DNA of 64,000 nt. Origin: Benincasa hispida. Lineage: Eukaryota; Streptophyta; Magnoliopsida; Cucurbitales; Cucurbitaceae. Shown one piece after another: positions 1-10,107 of the stretch. The notes under the pieces are model-generated. The model was not told the origin of the DNA. It searched no databases and saw only the letters and a list, made by a program, of their open reading frames with translations. The position numbers were made by a program, and so were the translations under genes. The first letter of the stretch is position 1, and each line of letters begins with the position of its first letter. The stretch covers positions 30,724,304 through 30,788,303 of the forward strand of contig NC_052350.1 in the NCBI RefSeq assembly GCF_009727055.1, in the 5' to 3' direction.

Positions 1-990
1 TTGCAAACGATCAAGGTACACGATTTGGAGGCACTGCATGAAGATGCAACTACTTTATTTCGTCACCGCAATTTAAAGACAATAGATCACTGGAAAGCAA
101 GATGTGTCAACAAATAATGCGTGCGATAGCGCAAATTTGGGAGATGTATTTTTTCCACTTTATTCCAAATTCTGCACTATCGCATCGCATTTTAATTTTG
201 AAATTTTATCTCCACATCCTCTTTGATTACCACAATCATTTAACATTGATAAATTTAGTAAGTCGCCGCATGCTTTCTTTTTATCAATTATGATTTCAAT
301 GGTAACACACATGCTTCTATTTTTTCGTATACACTAGAGTCAACTTAATCTTAGAAAAGTTACCTCATGAAATATTTCTAGAAGTTAGTGGTCTGCTAGC
401 TTTCTTTCAAACTGACCCTTTACCAAACTTCCTAAGAACATTGCATGACTTCTTTCAATCTTTTGGCAATGAGAACATTGCCGCATTTTAAATTTGGGAG
501 TGAGGTATTTACTTTTCGACCTTGCTACTTTTAACTCTGTTTAAAAAAAAAAAAAAGAAAATTTTTAGAATAACAACTCCACTATTAATGCAATAGGGAA
601 ACCCATGTTGATAAGGTTTAAGTTGTCTAGGGAATTTACCCGTATATGGATGTCCGCATGACACACGTGTGGGCAAGCCAAAATGAAAGTAAGTCGCCAA
701 GATCAATGCATAAATAAATGACCGCAACTCCGCTGCCAAGTAGGTATGAGTTTAGTCTAAGAAAGAGCGCCTTGCTCATAGTTGGATGTCCGTATGACAC
801 ACATTGGGGCAAGACAAAACGAAGGCGAGGCACTTGGATCAGCGCAAGGTTTGAAAGAAATTAACAATGTCAAAAATATGCAAGGATAAAAACCAGTTAA
901 CACCCTAGAAAAAAGGTTTTTTGAAATAAATCATGCGATGTCATGCAATCTAGTAAAGTCTTTTTGAAGGTTAAACTTGCAGTATATCTT
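1..990 (+). mobile_element. 3' non-coding tail of an Athila-like Ty3/gypsy element
   Basis: This stretch aligns by eye with the 3' internal region of the better-preserved gypsy copies at 10375-11370 and 18430-19450. Shared marks are the purine motif 'aaatttggga' (near 135 and 488), the low-complexity A run (541-560), and two copies of the 'ggatgtccgcatgacac' module (about 641-679 and 779-815). It ends at the shared phrase 'tttttgaaggttaaacttgc' and passes into copia sequence near 990. No coding region is supported; the short open frames are not conserved between copies. The upstream part of the element lies outside the window. Confidence 0.75.
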
Positions 991-2554
991 ATTCAACCAA
1001 ATTGATCCTATTATATCGATTTTAAAAGATTAATCTAGGTTACTAAACTCTTTAAACCACTTGAACTTAGGTCTATCTCAATCCAATTTTAAAACCCTTT
1101 TAAAACTTGAATTCACCCTAAGTCCACATGCAACTCTGAATTATTTATTTTCGATCTAATTTCCTTTATAACACTTATAAACAGAAACAACCACCACAAT
1201 GTGAAGCTAAGACATGCAAGGAATTCATAACAATTATAAACAGCCCAAGTGTCATGATCAATGCATTGTCTATTCATTAGTACTTCTTTTATATAACACT
1301 TATACAACACGACAATCAAACAAGCAAAATCATGCTTCCATTCACCTTTAGACTATAACATGATGCATGCGCATGCTTTCAAGTAATTTTTTCATGCTAA
1401 ATTATAACAATTATAATACATGATGCATGAATAATTTCACAACCTAATGTGGGTTTTTAACTATATGACAAACACTTTGACATATAAGTACCATACACCA
1501 CATGTATAAGCAATCGAAGTTGATGAACTGGGTAAAAATGCCTTAAAACACAAAAAGGAAAGCTAACTATTACAAAGACAAGGAGTCTCCAGTTCAAACA
1601 GACGAACCGACTCTTGAACTGCTCAGCAAAGCATCGTTTCTCCATCCATCCATCGTGTACTAAGCACCCCGTGATCGTCTACACGATAAAACAAACACTT
1701 CGTTCTATCGCTTACCACTGCTCTAGAGTTAAACGATCGTTAAGCATTTGCTATATGATTGTCTAGAAAAATCCAAAGGATCTTTTAGTTATTACAACAC
1801 GATCGTGTACCTTTACTAAGCGATGAAGCCTGACGTACATGATCGCTTAGCGTGCTTCGCACAGCGCTCGCCTTCACGATTGTCTAAGTGACTACGAACC
1901 CGCGAAGCACCATTGCTTAAGCGATCACTTAGCTAGTGTCGCTGCATCGCATACGCGCGATCACATAGGTAGTAACTAAGCGATGAAGCTTGCTAACTAC
2001 ACGATTGTCTAGCGTGCACCTTCTACTAAACAACGAGCATCGCATGCTTCCACTACGATCGTCTACCTCCAGCGCCTACACGATCGCGCAACCAATGCTA
2101 CACGATATGGTAAATGATTTACCCCATCGCTTAGCATTAGCTAAACAATCGACTAGAAAATACTACACGATCGTCTAAAAAAAACTACTAAACGATTGCT
2201 TAGTAAAATCCCAACGATCGTTTACCTGAGGCTACACGATCCGACTAACACTTGGTCTTCTTCTTCGTTGAGAATTGCATCACGATGCACCAAAGATTCA
2301 TCACGAACGACACGACGAACTAGAACTTTTCGAAGTACAGACTTGATTGCAAAGTTAAGTTCATCCAAAAACACAGGGACCCTTACAATTAACACTTTGT
2401 AATACTGAAAGGTTTAACAAAAAAAAGCAATTTAAAACCGAAATGTTCATCAAATTCATCCATAAATGCAGAAAACGGTTAACTACAAATGCAGAAATCT
2501 GCCACGACTGTAAAAAGCGTTCAATTCAAATCTGTAATTTGGAATATCAGAGAA
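990..2554 (-). mobile_element. Leader (5' untranslated region) of a Ty1/copia element
   Basis: Read on the minus strand, this follows the primer-binding site at 2555-2570 and matches the leader of the copia element at 32953-34400, including the 'gagatagacctaag' stretch (here near 1070, reversed) and the ACGATCGT-type array. It holds no gag: the copy is cut at about 990, where it meets the gypsy tail. No open frame here is conserved. The remaining bases are leader sequence with nothing else I recognise. Confidence 0.7.
1655..2240. repeat. Degenerate array of ACGATCGT/TTAG-type palindromic words
   Basis: The motif 'acgatcgt' or close variants (acgattgt, gcgatca, atcgctta) recurs every 15 to 40 bases, usually flanked by 'cta' or 'tag', so that full copies form the palindrome CTAAACGATCGTTTAG. 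It lies in the leader of a copia element. Similar arrays occur in other copia LTRs and leaders in this window. Confidence 0.75.
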
Positions 2555-2570
2555 CCTGGCTGTGATACCA
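2555..2570 (-). other. Primer-binding site, initiator tRNA-Met type
   Basis: The minus strand reads TGGTATCACAGCCAGG. This is the usual plant copia primer site complementary to the 3' end of initiator tRNA-Met, with a single change (A to C). It begins two bases after the LTR end at 2573, so it fixes the element's orientation as minus. Confidence 0.85.
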
Positions 2571-2572
2571 AA

Positions 2573-3552
2573 TGAAGGAAATCAGAAGTGAGATTTCATG
2601 AGTGGTGGAACAAGATTATTCCAAATTACAATCATGAATAAACAATTCATTTATAGTCGACTTCAAACAAGCAGTTATGCAAATAAAACAGAAATTACAG
2701 CGTGAGAATCTCAAATGTACAGTGGGAAAAACTGTACGAAAAAATGTAGCAGCATCTCCACACTACGATGCACAACTGCTCGAACAACAGGAGCCACAAG
2801 CGGTCGATCTACACGACCACAACACCGCACGAACAATTCGCGCTCGTCCTCAACGATCTCCTCGGTCAGAACTCATCTGCAACACGGACGGACTCCTCCA
2901 TAGCACCATGAACGGCCTCCAGAAAACCTCGAAAGTGTCGAGTTGAGTCTGACACCACCAACAAGGCAACCTTGGTATTCTTGGTATGAGAATATAGAGG
3001 GTGGGCTCTGTTTGAACTTGGTATGAGGCAGACGAACGAAGGAAACACCGATCGCGTACACGACTGGACAAGTGGGAGATGGCGGAGACCTATCGTATAG
3101 GTCGATGCATAATTGTTTAGATAAAACTATGTGTTCATCTAGCAAAATCTATGCAATCTTTTAGCTCTATTGTCTAGCTTGGTCTGTCGCCTACAGATAC
3201 TACATGATCGTTTATCTTAGGCCAGCGATTGTCTAGCAAAATTATGCGATCGTTTAGTAAATACTGCAAGATTGTTTAGCTCGCACCTACATGATCGTTA
3301 AGCTCGCCTAGTCGTCGTTTAGTAAATCCGAATTTACCTGACGACTTCGTGAGTTTCTTTTTCGCGAGAGAAAACTCACAAACCTTTTCAAATATTTGTA
3401 AAAAAAACTTCTTTTCAAAATAGGAAACCACTTTCCTTTTAAACACACGATTACTATGCTCCAATAACCACCCACTACTTTGGTTATTTAAAAGAAAAAG
3501 AATTAATTATCCGATAAATAATATTATCATAAATATAAATAATAACCAACTT
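2573..3552 (-). mobile_element. Copia LTR, 3' portion only (family C)
   Basis: On the minus strand this is the last ~980 bases of the LTR seen complete at 27074-29271. It ends in ...CCTTCA at the primer site. Shared blocks include the pair of 'ataaccacccact'-like and AT-rich 'aattaattatccgataaata' stretches near 3460-3540. It stops at about 3552, where unique sequence begins; the U3 part of the LTR is missing. An ACGATCGT-type array lies at about 3120-3330. Short open frames here are LTR sequence, not genes. Confidence 0.75.
3120..3330. repeat. ACGATCGT-type palindromic word array in copia LTR
   Basis: Repeated words such as 'gcgatcgtttag', 'acatgatcgt' and 'gcgattgtctag' follow one another at short, irregular spacing. 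Same motif type as at 1655-2240, here inside an LTR. Confidence 0.65.
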
Positions 3553-3820
3553 TGAAAAGAATTACTAAAGTACTAGAGTCTTGGATCAGCTTTTTAAATG
3601 ACTTAGTACTTTGACACTGCATGCTTAATGGAAAATTGATTGGAATGAAGGAGAATTATTGAGGCTATATTTCTCATACTTTGATCTTTTTATTTTATTT
3701 TCCTTGAATGGAAAAATTTACGCAATGAAAATGCCATATAATTGGGCTTTTAGTAAATGATAATTTTGTTTTCCGCTTTACACATTTAGACACGAATATG
3801 GTTTCGATTATGTATTCGCA
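3553..3820. other. Unique sequence, 3' flank of the RALF-like gene
   Basis: About 270 bases that match none of the retroelement families in the window. On the minus strand this is downstream of the peptide gene's stop codon, so it should contain the 3' UTR and polyadenylation region. I see no other gene in it. Confidence 0.5.
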
Positions 3821-4024
3821 TCATCCTCCACGACAACGATTGATTGCAGAGCAGCCTCTATCATAAGGGTTTGCAGCATCAACGTTTTCAGCTGAAGAAC
3901 AACTTGGTGGTGGAGAAGGTTGCTTGCAAGGATCAAGAAATTTAAGATGCTTTGTCTCTGCTACAACTTCATGACCCATCACCAACATGCTAATTAAGGC
4001 CAAGCATATCAACCACGACTTCAT
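3821..4024 (-). CDS. RALF-like secreted cysteine-rich peptide
   Basis: Encodes a 67-residue precursor of a RALF (rapid alkalinization factor) family peptide, an apoplastic signal that in characterised members binds CrRLK1L receptor kinases with LLG co-receptors. The start MKSWLIC is chosen because it begins a clean signal peptide (hydrophobic core LICLALISMLVM); an in-frame ATG seven codons upstream would put charged residues before it. The mature part has four cysteines in RALF order: DPC, PSC, RGC, RCR. The C-terminal block ANPYDRGCSAINRCR is the family signature. The N-terminal YISY receptor-binding motif and the RRxL cleavage site of larger RALFs are absent, as in short RALF-like members, so exact activity is uncertain. 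The frame is unbroken and has no intron. It sits between a copia LTR remnant (ends 3552) and a gypsy LTR (starts 4575). Confidence 0.85.
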   Translation of the reverse strand: MKSWLICLALISMLVMGHEVVAETKHLKFLDPCKQPSPPPSCSSAENVDAANPYDRGCSAINRCRGG

Positions 4025-4103
4025 CTTCTTTACTATCCGACACAAGCTCTTCCCTGTTGCTTCGGATTACTTTTTGATGATTTTCCCTTGTTGTTTCCTC
4101 CTC

Positions 4104-4111
4104 ATTTATAA
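4104..4111 (-). promoter_or_regulatory. TATA box of the RALF-like gene
   Basis: Minus strand TTATAAAT, about 80 bases upstream of the chosen ATG. A start site 25-35 bases downstream would leave a 5' UTR of roughly 50 bases, normal for a small plant gene. Assignment is by sequence and position only. Confidence 0.55.
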
Positions 4112-4574
4112 GTTCCATAATGGTTGGGGCACTTTGAATAAAGATGGAGAGAGATGACCTAAAATAAGTAGACAAGTAGGTAAGTTTCGTTGTTGAGATG
4201 TTAAAGTTCTATACAAGAACAACAACTACACAATCATAATTTGATGTCGTTAAATATAAATCGAATAAAGGCACATTCTATGTTTAGTAACATGAGAGTA
4301 ATTTGTTTAAAGAATTTCATCGAATTTCCAATGCATGAAAATAAAAGTTCTAATAACTTTAAACATCTCGAGAACATAATGTAAAATGTCTTGTAACAAT
4401 ATATCTTAGATCTTGTGGTATTTGGTTATTCAATTATAATCTTCGCAAAAAAACACAAACTATTATTGTGACGTCTCTTTTTTAGTAAAACGAAAAATCT
4501 ACCAATAATAAATAAATATATCATCAAAGTATTATGTGGGAAGGGAATAAAATAAAAAATCTTCATGTAGTTAG
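4112..4574 (-). promoter_or_regulatory. Upstream region of the RALF-like gene, cut by a gypsy LTR
   Basis: Unique AT-rich sequence between the TATA box and the start of the gypsy LTR at 4575. It shows no open frame or repeat family I recognise. If the gene is expressed, this ~460-base segment is all that remains of its original proximal promoter; farther upstream DNA is retrotransposon. Confidence 0.4.
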
Positions 4575-5081
4575 TGATAACGGGCAGAAATGCACGTTAT
4601 CATAGTGCAAAAGTTCTTAAACAATGTTGGATTACGTTGATAGAATATGTTAAACTATGTCCATTAAGCATAAATTCTATAGTATTGCGGGCACACGCGT
4701 CCAACGCATTAGAGCAGTTGATCTCTATATTTTTGTGCAGAATAATGCATTATCCTAGTGCAAAGAATGCGATCATAGGAATACATCGGTCGAGCGCAAC
4801 TTCACCGCAAGACTTTGGGTTGATCGTGCTCCCAAACATTCACCCAAGAAAATTCATTGCAACTTGATTGGCGCAAATGATGAGCACATCCGGACGAAAA
4901 GACAACTAAGATTCTTGGGACAGAAAGCTGACGCCAGTCGGATCCGAATTAAGTTGACAACCGATAACGGTCACAAGTACATCCAGCTTTATTGGTGACA
5001 ATTATCCGAGGCGTCAATCAAGATTAAAGTTGTCCCATCTATACAACAAGGAGAGAGAAGCCGCCTTTCACCATTGATGCC

Positions 5082-5089
5082 CTATAAAT
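5082..5089 (+). promoter_or_regulatory. LTR TATA box (first copy)
   Basis: CTATAAATACC sits at the same place in every LTR of this family in the window (about 12046, 20131, and reversed at 24084 and 60316). That conservation marks it as the retroelement core promoter. Confidence 0.65.
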
Positions 5090-5172
5090 ACCAAGTGCAT
5101 TCTTTAGTTAAGGGGTTAAGCAGTCGATTACTTCACCACCTTTACAAGTTCACACCTCTATTTATAGTTACT

Positions 5173-5202
5173 ATTGATGCCCTATAAATACCAAGTGCAT
5201 TC
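5173..5202 (+). repeat. 30-bp duplicate of the LTR TATA-box segment
   Basis: The 30 bases at 5073-5102, including CTATAAATA, are repeated exactly at 5173-5202. The other LTR copies have only a few unrelated bases at this point (near 12131 and 20218). This copy therefore has two TATA boxes 100 bases apart. Confidence 0.85.
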
Positions 5203-6230
5203 CATTTTACGGTGAAACTAGAGAAAAGTGGTGACACCAAAGATCGTCCAAGGCAGCTCGAGAGAGAACATTGGGGCGTAAGAGAAGAGAGCGGGCCCAC
5301 TCTCACGAAAGCGAGACAATCTTTAGAGCACAAGTAGAAACAGTGTAATGCCTAGTGGCAAGAAATTGCTCCAGGCTCTTTACTATACTTGCATTCTTAT
5401 TTTGTTCTTCATCTTATATCTATTCAATGGAAGTTCTATTTCTACATCTGCTCACTCTCTTAATATGCATGAGTAGCCAAACTAGTTGAATGGGTTGAGA
5501 GGAACTAAGCTAACATGATCTAGGAAGTTCATTGCCTGCGATTGTCTTGTTTATGTTGTGCAAAATACACCTTTAGAGTTACTCGAGAGAGAATCGAAAG
5601 AAAGAACCTAATGTCTTGAGCGAGCTAGGTTAGAATCTTGACTTGAAAGAGCAAGACTAGGCTTGCATAAACAAGAGATAGGAACATAGAGATAAGCTAT
5701 GTTTGTCAACTTGCATCGCATGCATCCTAGGAATGGGAATGATATTATGTGGTTGCATATTTGTGTGAATGTCATCGCATAAATAGAGATAGAGGTTTAT
5801 GTGTAAACCCTCTAGCTTTAGAAGCCGAAGCATTCACGCCGAGAGGTGGTTTACTATTGTATGCATGTGGCATGATCGCAAAGCATGAATGCATCCTAGG
5901 GAGTGTTAGTCGAATCCCTTCTCAACCCGTTGACCGAATACTCATCGTATTTCTCGTTTACCAACTCTTTTCAAACTCTGCTGCATTTATTATTATTTTC
6001 ATCAACGCAACAACAACCCAACACTTACTATTTACTTGGTTACTACAAAGTTTTCATAAATATTACCAACATAACTGTTTTCACAAGTCCCTGTGTTCGA
6101 CCCTGGACTTATCAGGAAACTCAGAGGAATTTACACTTGGATTCCGCTGTGGAAACTTGAGTGCACAATGCTATTCATCAACACATATCATCCATAATTC
6201 CACACTTCATAAATCCAAGCATCAAGTTTT

Positions 6231-6247
6231 TGGCACCGTTGCCGGGG
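6231..6247 (+). other. Primer-binding site, tRNA-Asp type
   Basis: TGGCACCGTTGCCGGGG matches the complement of the 3' end of plant tRNA-Asp(GTC) except for one base (A for G at position 5). A tRNA-Asp primer is typical of the Athila/Calypso group of plant Ty3 elements. Confidence 0.9.
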
Positions 6248-6393
6248 ACTTCGGAAAAATAGTTGTTAACGGTAGTTTTTGTGAATTCATTGCAGAACTT
6301 TCAATATCTGGGGAACTACAACCCGGAGATTGAGAGAACATTCAAAGGAGACTGAGAGAATGCCAACAACAACCACAGTCCGATAAAGAAGAA

Positions 6394-8060
6394 ATGGTGG
6401 AGCAGCCTAGGAATGAAGCACCAAACAACAACATTGTCATGGAAAATCCAATTCTGTTGGCAAACGATCGTAGTAGGCCCATTAGGGACTATGCATCGCC
6501 AAACCTTTATGATTTCTCTCCAGGAATCATGAGGCCCGCCTTAGATGGAAGCAGATTTGAAATGAAACTGGTTATATTGCAGTTGATCCAGGCTGCAGGT
6601 CAATGCAGAGATAAGCGTTGCGAAGATCTGCACGCCCACCTCCGAAGTTTTATTGAAATCTGCAATACTTTTATGTTCCCAAACATCTCTGCTGAGGAGG
6701 TTCAATAACGTTGTTCCCATTTTCTCACTGTGATCAGGCTAGGAAATGGGCTTATTCGCTCGAACCGGGAGAGATCACTTCTTGGCAGCAGGTGGTGGAG
6801 AAGTTTATGAAGAAGTATTTCCCACCTACAGAGAATGCCAGACGAAGAAAGCTTATTACTAATTTTGAACAAGATATGGACGAATCGCTAAGTGATGCCT
6901 GGGCGAGGTTTAAGAGGTTGGTCTGAGATTGTCCGCATAATGGGCTACCAGATTGCCTGCAAATGGAAATTTTCTACCACGGTTTGAACCCTGCTTCGTA
7001 GACCGCTACCAATGAGGCAGCAGTCGGTGGTCTGCTTGATAAGACTTATGATGAGGTGATGAATATCCTGGATCGCATCTCGAAGAATCATGAAGATTAG
7101 AGGGAGAGCGACCAGAGATTAAGACTCAAATATTCGGACGCAAATAACGAAGCTATTGTGTCATTGCAAAATCAAATGACCGCAATGATGAATTTGATTC
7201 AAGGAATGATGATCAGTAGCCCAATACCACAAGGTGGGCAAATCAACGCAATAAGTCAAAACACTGCAAGGTGTGCGACTTGCGGTGATGGGCATGCGAT
7301 GGAGGATTGCCCACAAAACCCACAATCTGTATATTTTGTAAAGAACAACCCATTTTCCAACACCTACAACCCTGGGTGGAAAAACCACCCAAGTTTTGCT
7401 TGGAAGAATCAACAACAAAATTTTCAATCTATGGCACAAAAAGAAGGGCCACCAGGGTTCTTTCAACGCAGCAACGGTCAACAGAGCAACCAAGCAAGTA
7501 GCTCACAACAACCACCACAATCTTCTTCCCTAGAAAGCCTATTGAAGCAATATATAGAGAAAAATGAGACAATGCTTCAAAGTCAGGCTACGTCAATCCA
7601 CAATCTTGAATTGTAAATGGGCCAGATTGCAAATGAGCTCAAAAGTAGACCGCAAGTTTCGCTGCCAAGTACAACTGAGCTTCCACGCAACCCAGGGGGT
7701 TCAGGTAAAGAGGAATGTCAGGTTGTGACATTGCACAGTGGAAAGACTGTGGAAGGAGAAAAGAAGGAGCAGAATAAATTAACCTCTATCATAGCTGAAC
7801 CTAAGATTACGACAACGCAAGAAGGAGAAAAAGAAAATCAAGCAGTAGATCCTGAGGTTGCATGAACCTCAAAGTCAAATGAAACGGGAACCGTGAAAGT
7901 CCAGTTACCACCTTTCCCTCAGAGGCTGAAGAAGAAGAAAAACGAAGAGGTACAGTACGAACGCTTCATGTCTATGCTAAAACAATTACATGTTAATTTC
8001 CTTTCAGTGAAGCGATTGAGGAAATGCCTGCCTAAGCTAAGTTTTTGAAGGACATGGTAA
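6394..8060 (+). pseudogene. gag of Athila-like gypsy copy 1, broken
   Basis: Encodes remnants of the capsid/nucleocapsid polyprotein. From 6394 a capsid-like domain reads RPIRDYASPNLYDF..., passes through a frameshift near 6708, and continues with RKWAYSLEPGEITSW and KKYFPPTENARRRK, the retrotransposon gag core. A zinc knuckle of form C-x2-C-x3-H-x4-C (CATCGDGHAMEDC) lies near 7275. The C-terminal part ends with PFPQRLKKKKNEEVQ, a block found before the protease in this group. In-frame stops lie near 6924, 7000, 7099, 7614, 7863 and 8033. The true initiation codon is unclear; 6394 is the first ATG of the conserved frame. Not functional. Confidence 0.85.
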
Positions 8061-8907
8061 CCAAGAAAAGAGGGGCTGGAAAATTTTCCATGGTGGCACT
8101 AAAGCAGAGTTCCAAATCTATTATCCCACCGAACATGAGCGATCCTAGGAGCTTCACTATTCTTGCTCCATAGGAGGACTTTATATTGGGCAAGCCCTGT
8201 GTGACTTGGGGGCCAGCATAAATTTGATGCTGCTGTCAATCTTTCGACAATTAAATGTGGGGCAACTTGTGCCCACATCCGTGACTCTCCAGTTGCCTGA
8301 TAGATCTCTGGTTCATCTAGAAGGTATGGTGACAGACGTGCTGATCACGATTGATAAATTTATTTTGCCAGCTGACTTCTTCATCTTGGATTACGAGGCC
8401 GATAAAGATGTGGCCATCATTTTGGGGCGACCCTTCCTATCAACGGGTCGTGCTGAAATTGATGTGCACAAAAGAGAGATCACATTGAGCATAAACGGAC
8501 AGAAACTCAAATTTAACATAATTCGTGCCATGAAATTTCCTGATGAGGAAGACCTGCCAGATTCGGAAGAAAAATTGAATTTGATTGAAGAAGAAAAGTC
8601 TGATGAAGAGTATGAAGAAGAGGATGCCAACACATCCGTAGCTGCCTGCAATGCAATCGTAGCCAAAACAAACAAAGATGAAGGATCAATCACAATGCAA
8701 GAAGAAGAGCCGAAGGAAGAAAGAAAAATAACGCAACCTTCTTCCGTGGAGCCACCAACCCTTGAACTAAAAACTCTACCAACACATTTGAAGTACGCAT
8801 TTGTGGGGCAGAATGAGAAGCTGCCAGCAATAATTTCCTCTACGCTCAACGCAGATCAAGAGAATGCGTTGATGAGCATTCTCAAGAAGCATGTGCGAGC
8901 AATCGAC
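8061..8907 (+). pseudogene. Aspartic protease region of gypsy copy 1, broken
   Basis: The catalytic motif reads D-L-G-A-S (Asp codon 8203-8205), the variant usual in Athila-like elements, followed by SINLM...FRQL and the flap-side ADRS-like block and IILGRPFL. A stop (tag) lies at about 8172 just upstream and is shared by copy 2. After the protease comes an acidic linker (DEEDLPDSEE... EEYEEEDAN). The open segment runs from 8206 to a TGA at 8908-8910, where the other copy has TGG (Trp). Confidence 0.85.
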
Positions 8908-9774
8908 TGAACATTCGCTGACATCAGAGGAATTAGCCCGCGTACTGTATGCACCACATTAATCTTGAAGATGACCACAAAGCAACCATTGAAAATCAAC
9001 GCAGACTTAACCCTGCGATGAAGAAGGTCGTCAAGAAGGAGATTATTAAGTGGCTGGATGCGGGCATTATCTATCCGATTACAGATAGCACGTGGATCAG
9101 CCTCGTGCAATGTGTGCCAAAGAAGGGCGGATGAGGGTAGTTCCCAATGAAAACAATGAATTAATACCGCAAATGACCATCACTAGATGGCGGATTTGTA
9201 TGGACTACCGCAAATTGAATGCGGCCACAAAGAAAGATCACTTCTCGTTGCCATTTATCGATCAAATGCTGGACAAATTAGCAGGGAATGATTTTTACTG
9301 TTTCTTGGATGGATATGTCGGGTACAACAAGATCATGATAGCTCTTGAAGGCCAAGACAGGACCACATTCACCTGCCCATATGGAACCTTCGCTTTTCGC
9401 CGCATGCCGTTTGGCCTCTAGAATGCGCCAAGCACGTTCCAGAGGTGCATTATGACGATCTTTTCAGATTATCTCAAGGACTCAGTAGAAATATTTATGA
9501 ATGATTTCTCCATTTATGGGAACACTTATGAAGTCTTCTTGGCTAATCTAGAGAAAATTCTGAAAATATGTGAAGAGACGAACGTGGTGCTCAATAGGGA
9601 AAAATGTCACTTCATGGTGACAGAGGGTATAGTGTTGGGACACAAGGTCTCCCGATAAGGGTTGGAGGTGGACAAAGCAAAGATTGACGCAATTGAAAAG
9701 CTTCCACCTCCAGCCAACGTGAAGGCAATGCAAAGCTTCTTGGGGCATGCTGGATTCTATAGACGATTCGTTGG
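8908..9774 (+). pseudogene. Reverse transcriptase of gypsy copy 1, broken and truncated
   Basis: Ty3-type RT blocks appear in order: RRLNPAMKKVVKKE, GIIYPITDSTW, CMDYRKLNAATKKDHF, FIDQMLDKLAG, FLDGY, TTFTCPYGTFAFRRMPFGL and KCHFMVTEGIVLGH. The catalytic FMDD motif is FMND (9494-9505), so the first catalytic Asp is lost. Frameshifts occur near 8945 and 9130 and stops near 9418 and 9656. The frame ends at GFYRRFV, where sequence jumps into the integrase C-terminus at 9775. About 1.45 kb present in copy 2 (rest of RT, RNase H, most of integrase) is deleted. Confidence 0.85.
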
Positions 9775-10107
9775 AGTTGGAATATAAAGAATTGTGGGCA
9801 GTCAAGAAACTAAATTTCGACTTAAAGAAAGCAAGGGAAGCGCGCAAATGCAATTAGTTGATCTAGAAGAATGGAGGAACAACGCATAAGAAAATGCGAA
9901 AATTTACAAAGAGTGCTTACGCATATGTGGTAAGAATCTCCAAGTCGGGCAAAAGGTCTTGCTTTTCAATTCATGTCTGCGACTCTTCCTGGGAAAGTTA
10001 AAGTCTCGTTGTTCCGGACTGTTCATAATTCAACAAGTGCTTCCGCATGGCATAGTGGAATTATCAAATGACGACGGAACTAACATCTTCAAAGTCAATG
10101 GGCAGTG
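9775..10107 (+). pseudogene. Integrase C-terminal remnant, gypsy copy 1
   Basis: Begins with ...[16 protein letters not shown], the post-catalytic block of Athila-type integrases that is intact in copy 2 at 17826. It continues through KAREARK and the GKLKSRCSGLFII block to the N-G-Q end. Stops and a short deletion (about 18 bases, near 9905) break it. The left edge is a deletion junction with RT. Confidence 0.8.

Larger units (their letters stand above)
4575..6224 (+). mobile_element. 5' LTR of Athila-like gypsy copy 1
   Basis: Starts TGATAACGGG and ends ...CATCA, followed by a six-base spacer and the tRNA-Asp primer site. Length about 1.65 kb. It matches the LTRs at 11546-13140 and 19623-20547 with scattered substitutions. 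A TATA box (CTATAAATA) lies near 5082 and a second copy near 5182. The first 28 bases can fold: TGATAACG at 4575-4582 pairs with CGTTATCA at 4595-4602. The open frames at 4574-4867 and 5749-6333 are LTR sequence repeated in the other copies and are not genes. Confidence 0.9.

Noticed and set aside
4574..4867. 97-codon frame as a gene
   Set aside because: It lies in the gypsy LTR and recurs, broken differently, in the other LTR copies (11527-11829, 19604-19801). It begins at the LTR edge and has no codon conservation.
5749..6333. 194-codon frame, one of the longest, as a host gene
   Set aside because: It runs across the LTR end, the spacer and the tRNA-Asp primer site, so it cannot be a real coding region; its twin at 12773-13276 does the same.
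8391..8849. Long minus-strand Ser-rich frame
   Set aside because: It is a shadow of the acidic protease linker on the plus strand (reversed GAA/GAT codons give Ser and Phe).
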